Positions 13,561 through 24,209 of a DNA stretch of 64,000 nucleotides are shown here, piece by piece; the stretch's first letter is position 1; every line of letters begins with the position of its first letter. The stretch comes from Amoebidium appalachense (lineage: Eukaryota; Ichthyosporea): the NCBI GenBank assembly GCA_963693365.1, contig CAVNZM010000001.1:1488001-1552000 (forward strand). Reading direction: 5' to 3'. A program made the position numbers and the translations under genes. A model generated the notes under the pieces. That model was not told the DNA's origin and ran no database searches. It saw only the letters and a program-made list of their open reading frames with translations.

Positions 13561-13908
13561 AATTGTAACTTACGTAAATGGTGGTAGGAGCGAATGAAGT
13601 AATAGGTCATAAATAGACAGTTAACGTTAACTTGCCCTTTGTGTGACCAGGTGGTCGGAGGCCCAATAGATAAGCTACACGTGTGGGTCAATGGGTCATT
13701 TTATTTATAAACATGCTATGTATTATCCAGACTAAGTGCCCATTTGGATACTTGATTGTGTACGTTAGTGGTGTGGCTGGTTTAAATGATATCTATTTTC
13801 CCTTAATAGCGCTCATTCCGATATCTTGGCGGGCACACAGGATGCCATATGGAAATAAACAGGCCCCTGAATGATATCCTGATGGGTATCAGAATGGTTA
13901 CACACAAG
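13561..13908. other. Unique AT-rich sequence
   Basis: No gene. GATATC and GGTATC strings (13790-13895) resemble the 147-bp repeat region at 15.6-16.3 kb. Confidence 0.4.
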
Positions 13909-14101
13909 GGGGTTTACGCTGTTTACTCGAGGCAAAGAGAACCAGTCTCAGGTATGGGGGGGGTTTTGCTCGGAATATCCCCTCAGCGGTATATCATGAT
14001 CACGTACATAGATGTCGGGTGGTGACTATATATCAGGGTTTACTTTCTCTACGAGACACCATAAAGACTACAAGGAGAAATCAATTAGTTGGGGTTCCCC
14101 G

Positions 14102-14135
<34 letters not shown>

Positions 14136-14207
14136 TTTTTAATTTTTTTAATTTTAATTTTAATTTTTTTTAAAGGGGCTTCCCTCGGGACACTCGGTAT
14201 CAGCTGG

Positions 14208-14280
<73 letters not shown>

Positions 14281-15320
14281 TGTGTGTGTGTGCGCTATAA
14301 TTTTGTAGTGATGTGTTTCTCAAGCCAATCAATACATCTAATAAACAGGTCGTAGTTACGCGTGTTTAGTATAAAATCAAGGATGTTGTAATTTACAGGT
14401 AGGCTATCTTTCTGGGTGTCTGTTGTGAATGTGACGTGTGTGTGTTGCGGTATTATGTGGTCTATCAAACTACATTTGGCGATACATGACCGGTTAAACT
14501 GGTGTGTGTGTGTGTTGTTTGGGCATGCAAATGATGCCACCTTATACTTATTAGATCTCCACTGTATAGCACGTGTACAGTAAAAGCGTGGTAATTGATC
14601 AATAATACCATCAGCTAGAGAAAGACCAGTTCTACAGGAAGGTAATATGTATTTAGGTGTTATACACTTGCGAGTGCCATATTTGGCAATATGGTTGAGG
14701 CGGTCAGTATATATAAAACGAGACATAAGGCTTAGTTTTTCAAGGTGTATGCTTTCATCGGGTCTAGTGTCGTGTGGTATCTTTTTCCATTTGTTATATT
14801 GCGTGATTATCTTGTGATTGTGTACATGTTTAATAAGTAAGTGGCAGTCCAAAGTCACACACACACTATTGCGGGGTTTATTTGTATTTGTGCCCAGGGG
14901 AGAAGGGGAGAGAGAGGGGAGGAAAGAGGGGGGAGGTGAGGAGGGGACAGGTCGGATAGAGAAGAGAGGGTGGGAGGGCAAATACTTCTTTAAGCGGCTT
15001 ATGTGCTTATTGAATTTCAGCGCGAGATAGGATACTCTAGCAGCTATTGGGACCAGACCATATATCGAGAGCGTTACAGGCCCAGGTTTACAACAGTTGT
15101 TAGATAGAAAGGAGGCAACTTCTGCTTCAAGGAAATTTGCCAAGGGTTTAAGCGCTCTAGTTCTCTCTTTCTTGATCCAAGCGGCGAGAAGGGGTAAACC
15201 ATATTCACATGCCGGGAAGACAAAAGTGCGAATAAATGTAAGTCTAATAGAAGGATGGAGGGACCGAATGCATGTTTTTGATTGGCCGGAGAGCTGCGTC
15301 CAAATAACATCCAATCAAAA
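13909..15320 (-). mobile_element. Non-LTR retrotransposon family A, 3' end (5'-truncated LINE)
   Basis: On the minus strand a coding end (stop TAG at 14297-14295) is followed by a 3' untranslated region with a CA array (about 14210-14291), an A-rich tract (about 14102-14170) and a terminus GCGTAAACCCC at 13909. The untranslated part recurs nearly unchanged at 27041-27391, and the last 44 codons recur at 34376-34507, which shows three copies. The left terminus in plus sense, GGGGTTTAC, is the same as in family B at 24248 and 37449. The 5' limit near 15320 is approximate. Confidence 0.75.
14295..15314 (-). pseudogene. LINE family A ORF2 C-terminal fragment
   Basis: About 339 residues, open to the stop. 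FIRTFVFPACEYGLPLLA resembles the segment after the reverse-transcriptase fingers/palm of LINE proteins (the R...PACEYG type). A Cys/His pattern follows (FYCTRAIQW, FACPNN, CIAKC, IIPQHTH) and the C-terminus is ILDFILNTRNYDLFIRCIDW. The same C-terminal pattern (ILDHLINAAQYDIVIRCLNF) ends the family B protein, so both are one superfamily. The catalytic RT core is missing; this is the 3' part of a longer protein. Assignment rests on this similarity and on the insertion structure of the copies. Confidence 0.62.
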
Positions 15321-15600
15321 ACCAGGTTTCTAATGTCCCACAATCAAACGCGCAATCAATTTTGAAGCCGCATATAATCAGATCGTGCATGGCCACCTGT
15401 ATAGGCATTTGGTATCCGTTTAAGGAATCGTTCGAGTGTGCGCCTATGGTCCGATCCCGGGCCATGAACGCACACTAGTACTATTGCTTAGCTGGCTTCT
15501 CCTCAATTTTTTTTATGTGGGTAGCCTATTAGGTATGCATGTAAAGTAATTAAATTTCTCTCCCTTTATTCACTTTTTACAAAACGATATTGGAGTGGTA
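15321..15600. other. Unique sequence, no gene seen
   Basis: Short frames only. It may include further 5' LINE sequence too degenerate to recognise. Confidence 0.35.
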
Positions 15601-16330
15601 TCTTATTTTGAGCCAAAAGATCTCATATTACTATGTGCGTGGATCGCGAACAAGTATCCCGATAGGTATCGGAATGATATTGGGATGATATAGTATGGGA
15701 TACATCTGGTGTTGCAGAAGAGGATATTGGAATGATATCGTACAATTATGTCACAACATCTCATAATGATATATTCGTGGGAATAAACAAATATCTGAGA
15801 AGTAAAACATAGGCATTGGAATGATATTGTTATGATATAGTATTGGATACATCTGGTTTTGCAGAAAAGGATACTGGAATGATATCGTACAATTATGTCA
15901 CAACATCTCATAATGATATATTTGTGGGACTAAACTAATATCTGAAAAGTAAAAAATACATATCGGAATGATATTGTTATGCTATAGTATTGGATACATC
16001 TGGTTTTGCAGAAAAGGATACTGGAATGATATCGTACAATTATGTCACAACATCTCATAATGATATATTCGTGGGACTAAACTAATATCTGAAAAGTAAA
16101 AAATACATATCGGAATGATATTGTTATGCTATAGTATTGGATACATCTGGATTTGCAGAAAAGGATATTGGAATGATATCGTACTATTATGTCACAACAT
16201 CTCAGAATGATAACGTTGTGGATACTGTCCTAATATCGGAAAGGGGTATAAAAATAATCAAGATATCCGAAAGGGCCTATTTAGATATTGTGGAGGTATA
16301 TGAGGATAGTATATCTCTGTGATATCCAAA
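15601..16330. repeat. 147-bp tandem repeat, four to five copies
   Basis: GGATACATCTGG recurs at 15698, 15845, 15992 and 16139, exactly 147 bp apart each time. Units contain many GATATC/GATATT steps, GATATCGTAC, ATGTCACAACATCTCA and TATCTGAAAAGT. The last copy diverges after 16200. AT-rich and non-coding; a 61-residue frame at 16137-16322 is a by-product. Confidence 0.93.
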
Positions 16331-16620
16331 AAAGTTCTTTCATATCCATTTGGTATCCATTTTTCATCCGGAAAAAAACAGATATATTCAGTTTTTCATA
16401 AAATTTTATGATAACTATCTAATATCATTTAGATAAACGTTGACTATCTCAAAAGATATGTAATTGGATGCCGGATGCCATACGCCCATCTGCAATATCT
16501 ACATCCCCATCCCGGAGGGGTATCGGGATGGAAAACGTTGGATGGGCGCCTAATATTAGAACGATATTAGACCAATATCTGTTTTGGAATTTCGGTATCT
16601 ATGATATCATGAATGTTTTT
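16331..16620. other. AT-rich flank of the 147-bp repeat
   Basis: Contains more GATATC/GGTATC words and a palindromic CATCCCGGAGGGGTATCGGGATGG region near 16510 (given here only as a landmark). No gene. Confidence 0.4.
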
Positions 16621-16745
16621 TGGATGGGGGTCGTCCTTTGCTGATGGAAGCCGATGGCATAGGCAATGTCGGGACGTGTGCACCGTGCCACCCAGAGAAG
16701 ACGGCCGAGTAACTCACGGTAGGGCACGGTGAACGGTTGGGGGGG
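16621..16745 (-). pseudogene. Copia element 2 RT remainder downstream of the solo LTR
   Basis: Minus strand after the duplication reads VPYRELLGRLLWVARC then TRPDIAYAIG, the direct continuation of the RT/RNase H connection seen in element 1 (2203-2280). It ends abruptly near 16650, then AT-rich sequence. Confidence 0.85.
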
Positions 16746-16750
16746 GGCAG

Positions 16751-17477
16751 TGTTGTTTTGTGTGGGTAAACGGAGAAGCAGAGAGCACAGATGGGTGTTA
16801 TGTTACACACAACACAGAGACACACGGGAGAAACACAACCGGAGAGGTGGAACGATTTCTGGAACCATAGGAAATGAATACGACTGCTTGATATTTATTC
16901 CAAGATGAAGTCCCTTTTATACTTGGGAATGTGAAAACGATAAACCAATCAAAAGAACGAAAACTCTATTTTCCAATCAGAGCTATGAGTGTAAAATATA
17001 TCGATCAAAATGTCTGTCGACACATAGAATATAGAATACAATCCTCTAATGAAAGAAACTTCTAATAAAAGCACGGAAACATTTAACAAAATGAAACCAC
17101 TTATGTAACTATTAGTTCACAACATACATTTATACATGTTCTTATCATAACACGTCTAAATATAATTATTCCTAATAGTTGGGGAACATAGCACAATGCT
17201 ACGTCGTGAGAAAGGAATGGGAAAGGAATGTAAGTTACTATATTTGGGAAAATACAGGAGATTTGATTGGATGACATATATAGATTTGACACAAACGACA
17301 ATACGTGTGCGCGAGTTAAGTATGTCGATACGTACACAGATCTAAGATATCGGTGTACACGGAAACAGAAAGGAAAGAAAGAAAGAAAGAAAGGAAAAGG
17401 AAACAAACTACAACAAACTAATAAACAAATACAAAACTCAACTTCTAAGTCTTGCTGAGAATCAAGTGAAGATGACA
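16751..17477 (-). repeat. Solo LTR of the element 1 family with CTGCC target duplication
   Basis: In minus sense it begins TGTCATCTTCACTTGATT at 17477 and ends CAACAACA at 16751: 727 bp, collinear with 3401-4085 except for short insertions. The five bases on both sides are CTGCC (17482-17478 and 16750-16746 in minus sense), a perfect 5-bp duplication. No internal sequence remains, so it arose by LTR-LTR recombination after insertion (known route). A small ORF over it is not a gene. Confidence 0.94.
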
Positions 17478-18504
17478 GGCAGTCAGCCAGGGAGACGGTG
17501 GTGCCTGCAGGGATGGGGGTAGACTTGGACTTGGCATCGGTGAGGTTGAAGTCGTGGATGATATCCATGATGTAAGACCTCTGGTGCATGTGGAGGTGAT
17601 GGGGATCAGAGTGATTAAAATCAACACCGAGCATACGGTCAAATGGACTCATACGACAGCTGGCCATCTTGCTGATGTGGGCAGCCAGGTCACTGGCAGC
17701 AGTAGAACCCCGGGTGTTGGTTATGGTGGAGTCGTCGACGTAGTTACCAGCCCGAACCACATCGTTGTTGGGGAAGAACCGGAGGTAGATGCACGGGTCA
17801 GTCTTAGTATGCGGTCAGGCCATGGGCAAGAAGAATGCCGTCGAGGAAGTCGTACCAAGAATGGAGGCTTGCTTGAGGCCATACAGGGCTTTCTTGAGTC
17901 TCCAGACCTTGCCAAGGGTGGCCATGGTGATGAATCCCGGGGGTTGTTTCATGTAGATGGTCTCGGTGAGTGGGCTGTTGAGAAAGGCCGTAGACACGTC
18001 GAGTTGATGGATGTCATGACCTTCAACAACGGCCAGAGCTAGGATAGCACGGAGAGCAGCCGGACGGATGACAGGGCTCTCAATCAACTCATAGTCAACA
18101 CCGTATTGCTGACTGAAGCCTTGAGCAACACCACGGGCCTTGATCTTGGTGTCACCAGCCGAGTTGAGAGTTTTCTCAGAGACATTCCACTTGAAGCCGA
18201 CGATGTTAGCACCAGGGGGAGGGTCAACGAGTTCAAAGATGTCTTTGTCGACAAAGGCTTGATACTCAGCAGTGAGGGCTGACTTGACCTGGTCACCATT
18301 GGGTCCGGAACACAGTTGACGGACAAGTTTGGGTAGTTGGTCGATGTTGATGGGGGGACCGGGGGGAACAGCCAGGGTGGTGGTGGCTTGAAGTCCAACC
18401 TTGCCTTGCAGACGGGCAGAACGACGGGGTGCAGGAACCGGGGGGGTGGAGACGGGGGGGGGGGGGGGGGGGAACTTGGAAGTTCGGAATTGCAGGGGGG
18501 GCAA
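17478..18504 (-). pseudogene. Copia element 2 reverse transcriptase, decayed
   Basis: From 18504: PPPINIDQLPKLVRQLC, FKWNVSEKTLNSAGDTK, KARGVAQGFSQQYGVDY, HDIHQLDVSTAFLNSPL and LKKALYGLKQAS match element 1 position by position with substitutions. Near 17880-17815 the sense is lost: a frameshift inside the ALYGLKQAS-to-YVDD segment and a stop. It recovers as GNYVDDSTI (catalytic YVDD about 17735-17746) and runs to STPIPAGTTVSLADC, where the solo LTR begins. Inactive. Confidence 0.9.
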
Positions 18505-18690
18505 CCTCCGGGCTTGACGGGGCCGAGTGGAAGTTGTCGGGGGAGCCGGGTCGGATGGGGGTTACGTTGCCAGGGGCAGGATGAATGTCGGCAGGCTGGA
18601 CGGGCACGGGAGCAGGGGGGCCGGTGGGGGGGGGTGTCGGTGGAACGACGACGGCAGGAGGGGGGTTGCAAGCTACTTTTGGGTTTTTGG

Positions 18691-19019
18691 AACGTTTGTT
18701 TGAAATTATGCCTTTTTATTTTTGCATTCAATTAAAAATACATGGTCATACACATCTTACAAGTATGATTTGTTTTTGTCAAGTTTCATACTTTATATTT
18801 TTTTACTCATTCAGTAATCATTCTAAACTACGTTTAACCTCTTTTTGGCTTATCTCAAGAAGCTTGCTCAGATTACCCTTGACCTTATTAAGGTTTGTGC
18901 CGTTCCCTTTTCCAAGAAAAGGCTTGGTCTCGCGAATTTTCCCAAATAAATATTTTCAAATTTTACTGGATCGACCCATTGCACACAATTTTCAGGTTAT
19001 TCGTCGCCACAGCGGGCCT
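18691..19019. other. AT-rich unique sequence
   Basis: No gene or repeat recognised. Confidence 0.4.
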
Positions 19020-19593
19020 CGAGAACGCACGAAGTGATCCATGACTTGAATTTAAAATCTCAACAGAAATCTTGTTAACCCATTCATTCTCATCCTCATG
19101 AATAAAGACCGGCTGCAGCCGATCTCCTCAAGCTGGCTCCCTGGCCTCGGCTTCTGGGCACCACCAGTGAACCCAAATGATTCTCTCATGGGGGAGAGCA
19201 ATTGCGTTCTCCATATGAATAACCTTTGCAAACACAAAACTCCCCAAAGTACTTCTCAACTGTCTCACTGTCTTTTGTGTCCCAACAATGTACCAACACA
19301 AAATCCCCTTCAGAAGGGGTGCTTGGATTAGTAAACTTTACATATCTACGTCGCTCTCTTCTCCCATCTGCACCAATGCACGGTATATCTTCGTCAAGCC
19401 CGTCTGCAATGTTTGGATCCTTCTTCGGAGTCGAAGTGGCCGATTTGGAGTTCCAATGCACGTTGGGGATCTCGGACTTGGCCTGGTCCATTGAGTCGAT
19501 GATAACGCTGATGTACTTGTGCGGCTCCCGGACAGCAGCAGTTCGGTGCTGATAGTAGCTCTCCCTCTCACCCCTGCAAAGGACAGGCATGTT
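19020..19593 (-). pseudogene. Transposase-like protein fragment (resembles the domain annotated DUF7869)
   Basis: The minus strand shows a 3' splice-like CTTTGCAG before 19573, then ERESYYQHRTAAVREPHKY followed by ISVIIDSMDQAKSEIPN. A tyrosine/arginine-rich helix followed by Y-[LI]-S-[IV]-I-I-D-x-M-D-Q-x-K is, as I recall, typical of a transposase-like domain common in animal genomes (DUF7869); the Asp in IIDSMD would be a metal ligand of an RNase H-type fold. Further on: EGDFVLVHCWDT, then at about 19224 either a donor (AAAG/GTTATT) or decay, and 19112-19040 reads PVFIHEDENEWVNKISVE after a GGCTGCAG acceptor-like string. Phases of these two pieces do not match as I read them, so I call it a pseudogene; a spliced gene with another junction is possible. 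Confidence 0.5.
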
Positions 19594-19599
19594 AGGATG

Positions 19600-19740
19600 A
19601 CTTCTAGTGACAACTAGAAAAACAACTGTAAACTTCTGACCCTTCTAGTTGCAACTAGAAATCCGGGGCTCGGTGCGACTGTAATCTTCTGACCGGATTT
19701 CTAGTCTCAACTAGAAATCCGTGACGTCCTATGACGTCAC
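19600..19740. repeat. Three near-palindromes and a CRE-like palindrome
   Basis: TTCTAGTnnCAACTAGAAA-type near-palindromes at 19602-19620, 19643-19661 and 19699-19717; the latter two are preceded by CTTCTGACC. Then TGACGTCA (19732-19739) paired with GTGACGT at 19721. May be transposon terminal sequence or a regulatory array. Confidence 0.6.
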
Positions 19741-19848
19741 ATAATTGTTTCCTGTTACATCATATTTAGCCAATTGATTGCATGATACTGCACTAATGCT
19801 TGTTGCTTGGCCTTAGATAATTTACTCATCCATCGAGGAGTGGGTACT

Positions 19849-19879
<31 letters not shown>

Positions 19880-19966
19880 GTAAGTGACACAGTGGTAAAC
19901 CTGATGTGATTGCATTTGTGGTGACTCAGGAGAGGAGGGGAAGACGAAAAGGGAGAGAGAGAGAGA

Positions 19967-19998
<32 letters not shown>

Positions 19999-20174
19999 GC
20001 ATTAATACTGAGATGTACGTGGAATGTGAAATTAATCATAGTCCATACCCGAAGTGTAGAGGGCACTTCAATTGCACACAAGGGAGGCATGATGGCAGCA
20101 GAAGTACACATCAGCTACTACTCCGTTGCAGTCTGTGTCTGAAAGGAGGTACTTGTAAGTGAACTGCCCATTGA

Positions 20175-20258
<84 letters not shown>

Positions 20259-20290
20259 GAGGAGGAGGGGGGAGGGGCGGGGGGGGATAG
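19741..20290. repeat. Poly-G runs and (TG)n array
   Basis: G-runs about 19849-19878 and 19973-19999, (TG)n about 20178-20242 with a GCGCGC end. The unique sequence between them shows no gene. Confidence 0.85.
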
Positions 20291-20294
20291 CGGC

Positions 20295-20543
20295 TCAGTA
20301 ATATAGTAAAATAGGGCCAGAATGCAACCCTACCGAGTTACAAGGGATGCAAGATGGGGAGCCGATGGAAAAACGAAGTGGGCACGGCAGGAAATACCGA
20401 CACCAGATGTGGAAAGGGAGGAAAGTAGGAGAGGAAAGTGAAGAAAACGAAATGGGGAAAGTGGGGATGGGAGGCAGGAGGGAAGGCTTCAGAAGAGAGA
20501 AGGTGTTGTAAATCAAGGAAGGACGGAGGAATGGTTTGTTTGT

Positions 20544-20594
<51 letters not shown>

Positions 20595-20986
20595 TGCATT
20601 AGAAGCTTTGACCCAAAAAAATACTCGAAGTTTAATCCCCACCTTGTAGTCAATAAAGACTCCCATAAGGGGGAGGGGAAAGGCAACCGGGTTGGCCATT
20701 CAGCTTCTGCAGAGAGAGTACGGGGTCAGAAATGACATACATAGCTAGTTACGGTGGTGCAGAAATGAATTATCGAACCAGTGGGTCTGAAGATAGAGGG
20801 TGTGTATGTATGTGCGTTGGGGGGGGGGGGGGGGGGGGGGGGTATATGGGGATGGGTCGGTGGGTGTGCGCATGCGTGTGTGAGTGTGTGTGTGCGTGCG
20901 TGTGCACGAGCGTGCGTGCGCATGTGACTGTGTGCGCGCATGTGCATGTGCATGTGCACGGTGTGTGTGTTGGGGGGGGGGGGGGG

Positions 20987-21057
<71 letters not shown>

Positions 21058-21616
21058 CGTGCGTGCCATGAGTGTATGAGTGTGTGGGTGTGTTGTGTGA
21101 CAGAGAGAAAGAGAAATCATGGATGGAAGGAGGCAAGGGAGGAGCACGAGGGGAGGGGGGGGGGGGGGGGGGACGGGAGAATGAACAGGCTGAGAAAGCA
21201 GGAGATGTGATACGGATTTGAGAACTCCTACCGTCATCTTACCATACCCCCAAACCGGATGACGAGGAGATGGTTAAGCTGGCTGCCAGCATGTCGGAGA
21301 GACCCATGGCTGCAAGACCGAAAGAAATGTGTGAGAGTGTGCTGGATCGGTGGTGGGGAACGCGGGAAGAATAAAAACATGCAAGGGAAAGGGGGGGGGG
21401 GGGGGGTTTGAGACAAGAGCAGATGGCAGGGTTAAACGCAAAACAAAGAAACGGGCAAAGGAAGGTGTGTATGTGGTGTTTATGGCCTGTGAATATGTGT
21501 TTGCATATGTGCAAACCGGGAGGAAGTTTGAGACAAGCAAGGGACAAAGGTAGCAGTGACAATCGGAATGGCGGTGGGTGGGTGGGTGGGTGGGTGGGTG
21601 GGTTGGGGGGGTTGGG

Positions 21617-21656
<40 letters not shown>

Positions 21657-22300
21657 AAGGGATGACCAGGGAACTGAGAGGCAAGACAGGAACAGACATT
21701 GGGGGAGGGAGGTAGGAGAGGGAGACGGGAAGGTGTGGAAATGGAAAGCAAGAGAACAAGATCTCTCGTGAGAGAAAAGAAATGTCAAGGCCATTGCCTT
21801 TACCCACCTGGATGGTGATCTGGCAAGCCACAGGGGCAAAGGCAGGAGGAGGTAAGCAACCATCTTGCCAAGTTCGCTTCTGCAGAGAGAGTACGGGGTC
21901 AGAAGTAACACATATAGCTCGTTACGGTGGTGCAGAGTGTATGATCGAACGAATAGGTTGGCACGCAGGCGCCGGGGGAGGGGAGGGGGGTGGGGAGATG
22001 GACAGAGGGAGCCTCTTAGAGTTGCAGGGCACAGAAAGAGGGGTGGTTCTGGGTGTGGGAGACGGATAGGAGAAAGATGGGAGACAGGTTTTCTTCTTTT
22101 TCTTTGGTGTTTTTCTTTTATTCTTTTTGTGTGTGGGTGGGGGGGGCAGGGGGAGGGGGAGGGGCGGGGGGGGAAGGGGGGGGGGGGGGGGGGGGGAGAT
22201 GGGGAATATTGGGTGAAGTACGAATGGATAAACATTCGATGCGAAAGAAAGGGGGGGAGGGAAATAGATTTGAGAGGTTGAGAGGCGTATAGGCAGGTAT
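20295..22300 (-). other. Possible minus-strand exons with a duplicated exon/intron unit
   Basis: Two minus-strand segments about 1.17 kb apart share roughly 85 bases ending GTACTCTCTCTGCAG (an acceptor-like end) at about 20712 and 21883. After it one reads ELGKMVAYLLLPLPLWLA (to a GTGGGT donor-like site near 21812), the other MANPVAFPLPLMGVFIDYK (to GTGGGG near 20654). A third segment, 21317-21250, follows TCTTGCAG and reads AMGLSDMLAASLTISSSSG before GTATGG. This would fit a multi-exon membrane-protein gene, but I cannot chain phases, find a start or name a family. The rest is poly-G, TG and CG arrays (20559-20593, 20820-20842, 20971-21058, 21151-21171, 21618-21654, 22179-22197). Confidence 0.28.
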
Positions 22301-23282
22301 ATAGATTTATCGGATCGGAAGGAGCAGGGCAGACAAAGAAAGAAGGCCGGGGGGGGGGAATGATGGGGAAGAGAGGGATGAGGGTCAGAATGGCCGTGTG
22401 CAGAACAGGGTGGGAGACATGCATCCTTGACAACGGGAACGAAAACAGGGAGAGTAGGCTGTCCAGAAATCAGGGCAAGGAGGAACTAAAGAAGCTGAGG
22501 GATTTAGTGCATCGACACTAAGACATGTGCAAGAAAGCAACAAAAGCATACAGACCATGCGCTTGTTGTGCAAACCATGCAGCACACCTAACACCAGACT
22601 ATGCTGTCAGTAACACTGTGAGTCGTCTGTCACAAGGAGGTCGACTAACATCAGCGTCCCTACCCAAGTTGGGCAACGAGTGGTGGGGTAGCCTTGTCAA
22701 CCCAAGAAGTTGACTAACTTGAACGCTTGTCCATCTGCGAACAGTTCCCAGTGAACAGGCTGTGAACTCGCAGTGAATGCCGTACCTGCCAGACGCGTCA
22801 GCGGTATATGTATACGTAGGATAACCGAACAAAAGCACCCTAGATCACTTTGGGGCTTCAAAAATAAACTTCTGCTCCAACGTTTGTTTCTAGAAAACAT
22901 TTCTAAAGCAGGAAAAAGTTATCTGTACATGCATTTTTAATACACATTTCAAATATATAAATAATTTTGTATATTTAATATATGATAAAGAAAATGACAC
23001 CTGTAATAATTTCGTGCTTATACTGCTTATCCCAGATTTAGTTTATTGTTCTTCGCCAAAGTTTTGTTTCCCCCGAGTCATCATTATGGTATGTGATGCG
23101 CGGCAGAATTCAAAAGGGGGGGTAGGTGAGCTGTGATGAGAAATTGTCGGCACCAAGGCCAACAGTACCGACAAGATATACATGTAATGAAATAGGCGTT
23201 ACACTTACATCATACAAAAATTTTTAAGTGGAGATATAACGAATCAAAATTTAATAGACACCATATGTGGCGATATCATTTT
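22301..23282. other. Unique sequence, no gene identified
   Basis: GC-moderate to 22830, then AT-rich. GTCGACTAA/GTTGACTAA words recur at 22649 and 22709. A 62-residue frame at 22525-22713 (CACCANHAAH) has no recognised relatives. Confidence 0.35.
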
Positions 23283-23290
23283 TTATTTTA

Positions 23291-23344
<54 letters not shown>
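23283..23344. repeat. (ATT)n microsatellite
   Basis: About 18 ATT units directly upstream of the GC-rich region. Confidence 0.95.
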
Positions 23345-23384
23345 TGTACGTTTCATATGCGCAGCAGATGAAAGATGTTTCACG

Positions 23385-23624
23385 GATCACTTCGGGCGCA
23401 GGCAGCCGGGCGGCCCATGACGTCACGGGCCGCGGCGCCAGGCGCAGCCGCAGCGGCGGCTGACATCGGTCTGGCGCAGCGCCTGACGTCAGGCGCCACC
23501 AGCGCCGGTATTTCCGGCGCAGCACACTGCAGATGCAGGCCACCTTCGTTTTCGCCGTGTGCTGCACGTACGGTTTTTGTTAGCACGATTGCGTTTTCGG
23601 TGGCTAGCACACGGCGGCTCAAGT
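23385..23624 (+). promoter_or_regulatory. GC-rich promoter-like region with two TGACGTCA sites
   Basis: A sharp change from AT-rich to GC-rich sequence with GGCGCC/GCGCC words. Perfect CRE palindromes TGACGTCA at 23418-23425 and 23484-23491 (consensus of CREB/ATF bZIP proteins, known from animals). They lie 134-207 bp before the ATG of the polyglutamine ORF. Promoter function is inferred. Confidence 0.4.
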
Positions 23625-23697
23625 ATGGAAGTAGACCCAACAGACAATGGCCCTGCAGCACAGGCAGGGCAGGAGGCGCGCCCTCCTGTGCAGGACG

Positions 23698-23745
<48 letters not shown>

Positions 23746-24134
23746 TTGCCCTGACCCCTGAGCTGGCAGCGACCATTCGCATGTTTGCTTCTGAGGTGGC
23801 CAACGCGACCCGTCAGGCCCTGCAGGCCAGCCCGGCCCCCCCTTCCCAGCAAGATCTTCTCCTGCGCGCCTTCCCCCACCTCGTCAACCTTGGCGGGGGC
23901 GGAACCGGTAGGAACCCCCCTGTCACGGGGCCCCCTGCCGCTGCGACGGGGGCCGTGGATGCTGTAGAGCAACCCCCCGGCAACGCCAACAAGCGCCCCC
24001 GTGAGGAGGACCCTCAGGGCGGCGACATGCACCAGCTGCCTCCGCCGCCCAATGCCCTGTTGGAAGATGGTATCGTTATCCAGTCCGATCGCATGAATCA
24101 GATCATGATCGGCTGGTGGCCTGCGAGATCTTAA
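23625..24134 (+). CDS. Polyglutamine/proline-rich protein, possibly a C-terminally truncated gene
   Basis: ATG 23625 (MEVDPTDNGPAAQAG) is preferred to the upstream in-frame start at 23559 because it follows the GC-rich promoter-like block and begins the charged, balanced part. Features: 14 Gln from a (CAG) run about 23700-23741, then PIALTPELAATIRMFASEV (an amphipathic helix with VANATRQAL), SQQDLLLRAFPHLVNL, a Gly/Pro/Ala linker, a basic NKRPREEDP that could be a nuclear signal, and a C-terminus ending WWPARS at a TAA directly in front of the tRNA-like unit. About 169 residues. It might be the N-terminal exon of a longer gene or an element ORF1 (gag-like). Function unknown. Confidence 0.5.
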
Positions 24135-24136
24135 CC

Positions 24137-24209
24137 GATCTCGTAGCTCAGTTGGTAGAGCACTCGACCGGAGATAGAGGGGTCGCGGGTTCAAATCCCG
24201 TCGGGATCA
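24137..24209 (+). tRNA. tRNA-like gene or SINE head (anticodon position GGA, atypical)
   Basis: A 73-nt cloverleaf: acceptor GATCTCG/CGGGATC (7 pairs, one G-T), D stem GCTC/GAGC, T stem GCGGG/CCCGT with loop TTCAAAT, discriminator A. The polymerase III boxes are clear: A box TAGCTCAGTTGG and B box GGTTCAAATCC, and a TTTTT terminator-like run follows at 24212. Odd points: the anticodon stem CTCGA/TAGAG has a G-A mismatch, base 33 is C instead of the near-universal U, and the formal anticodon GGA (Ser) goes with a 5-nt variable loop instead of a long serine arm. So it is probably a tRNA pseudogene or tRNA-derived repeat. No CCA. Confidence 0.5.

Larger units (their letters stand above)
16621..18690 (-). 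mobile_element. Reversed Copia element 2, truncated, carrying a nested solo LTR
   Basis: The minus strand encodes a Copia reverse transcriptase from a proline-rich spacer (about 18600) down to YAIG (about 16655). Integrase and LTRs of this copy are absent. The frame is cut at 17477 by a solo LTR of the element 1 family and resumes at 16745 with VPYRELLGRLLWVARC, the segment that follows in element 1. So a truncated Copia was a landing site for another Copia. Confidence 0.9.

Noticed and set aside
17101-17460. Continuation of the Copia RT frame into FCICLLVCC...
   Set aside because: This is translated LTR sequence after the solo LTR junction at 17477, not protein.
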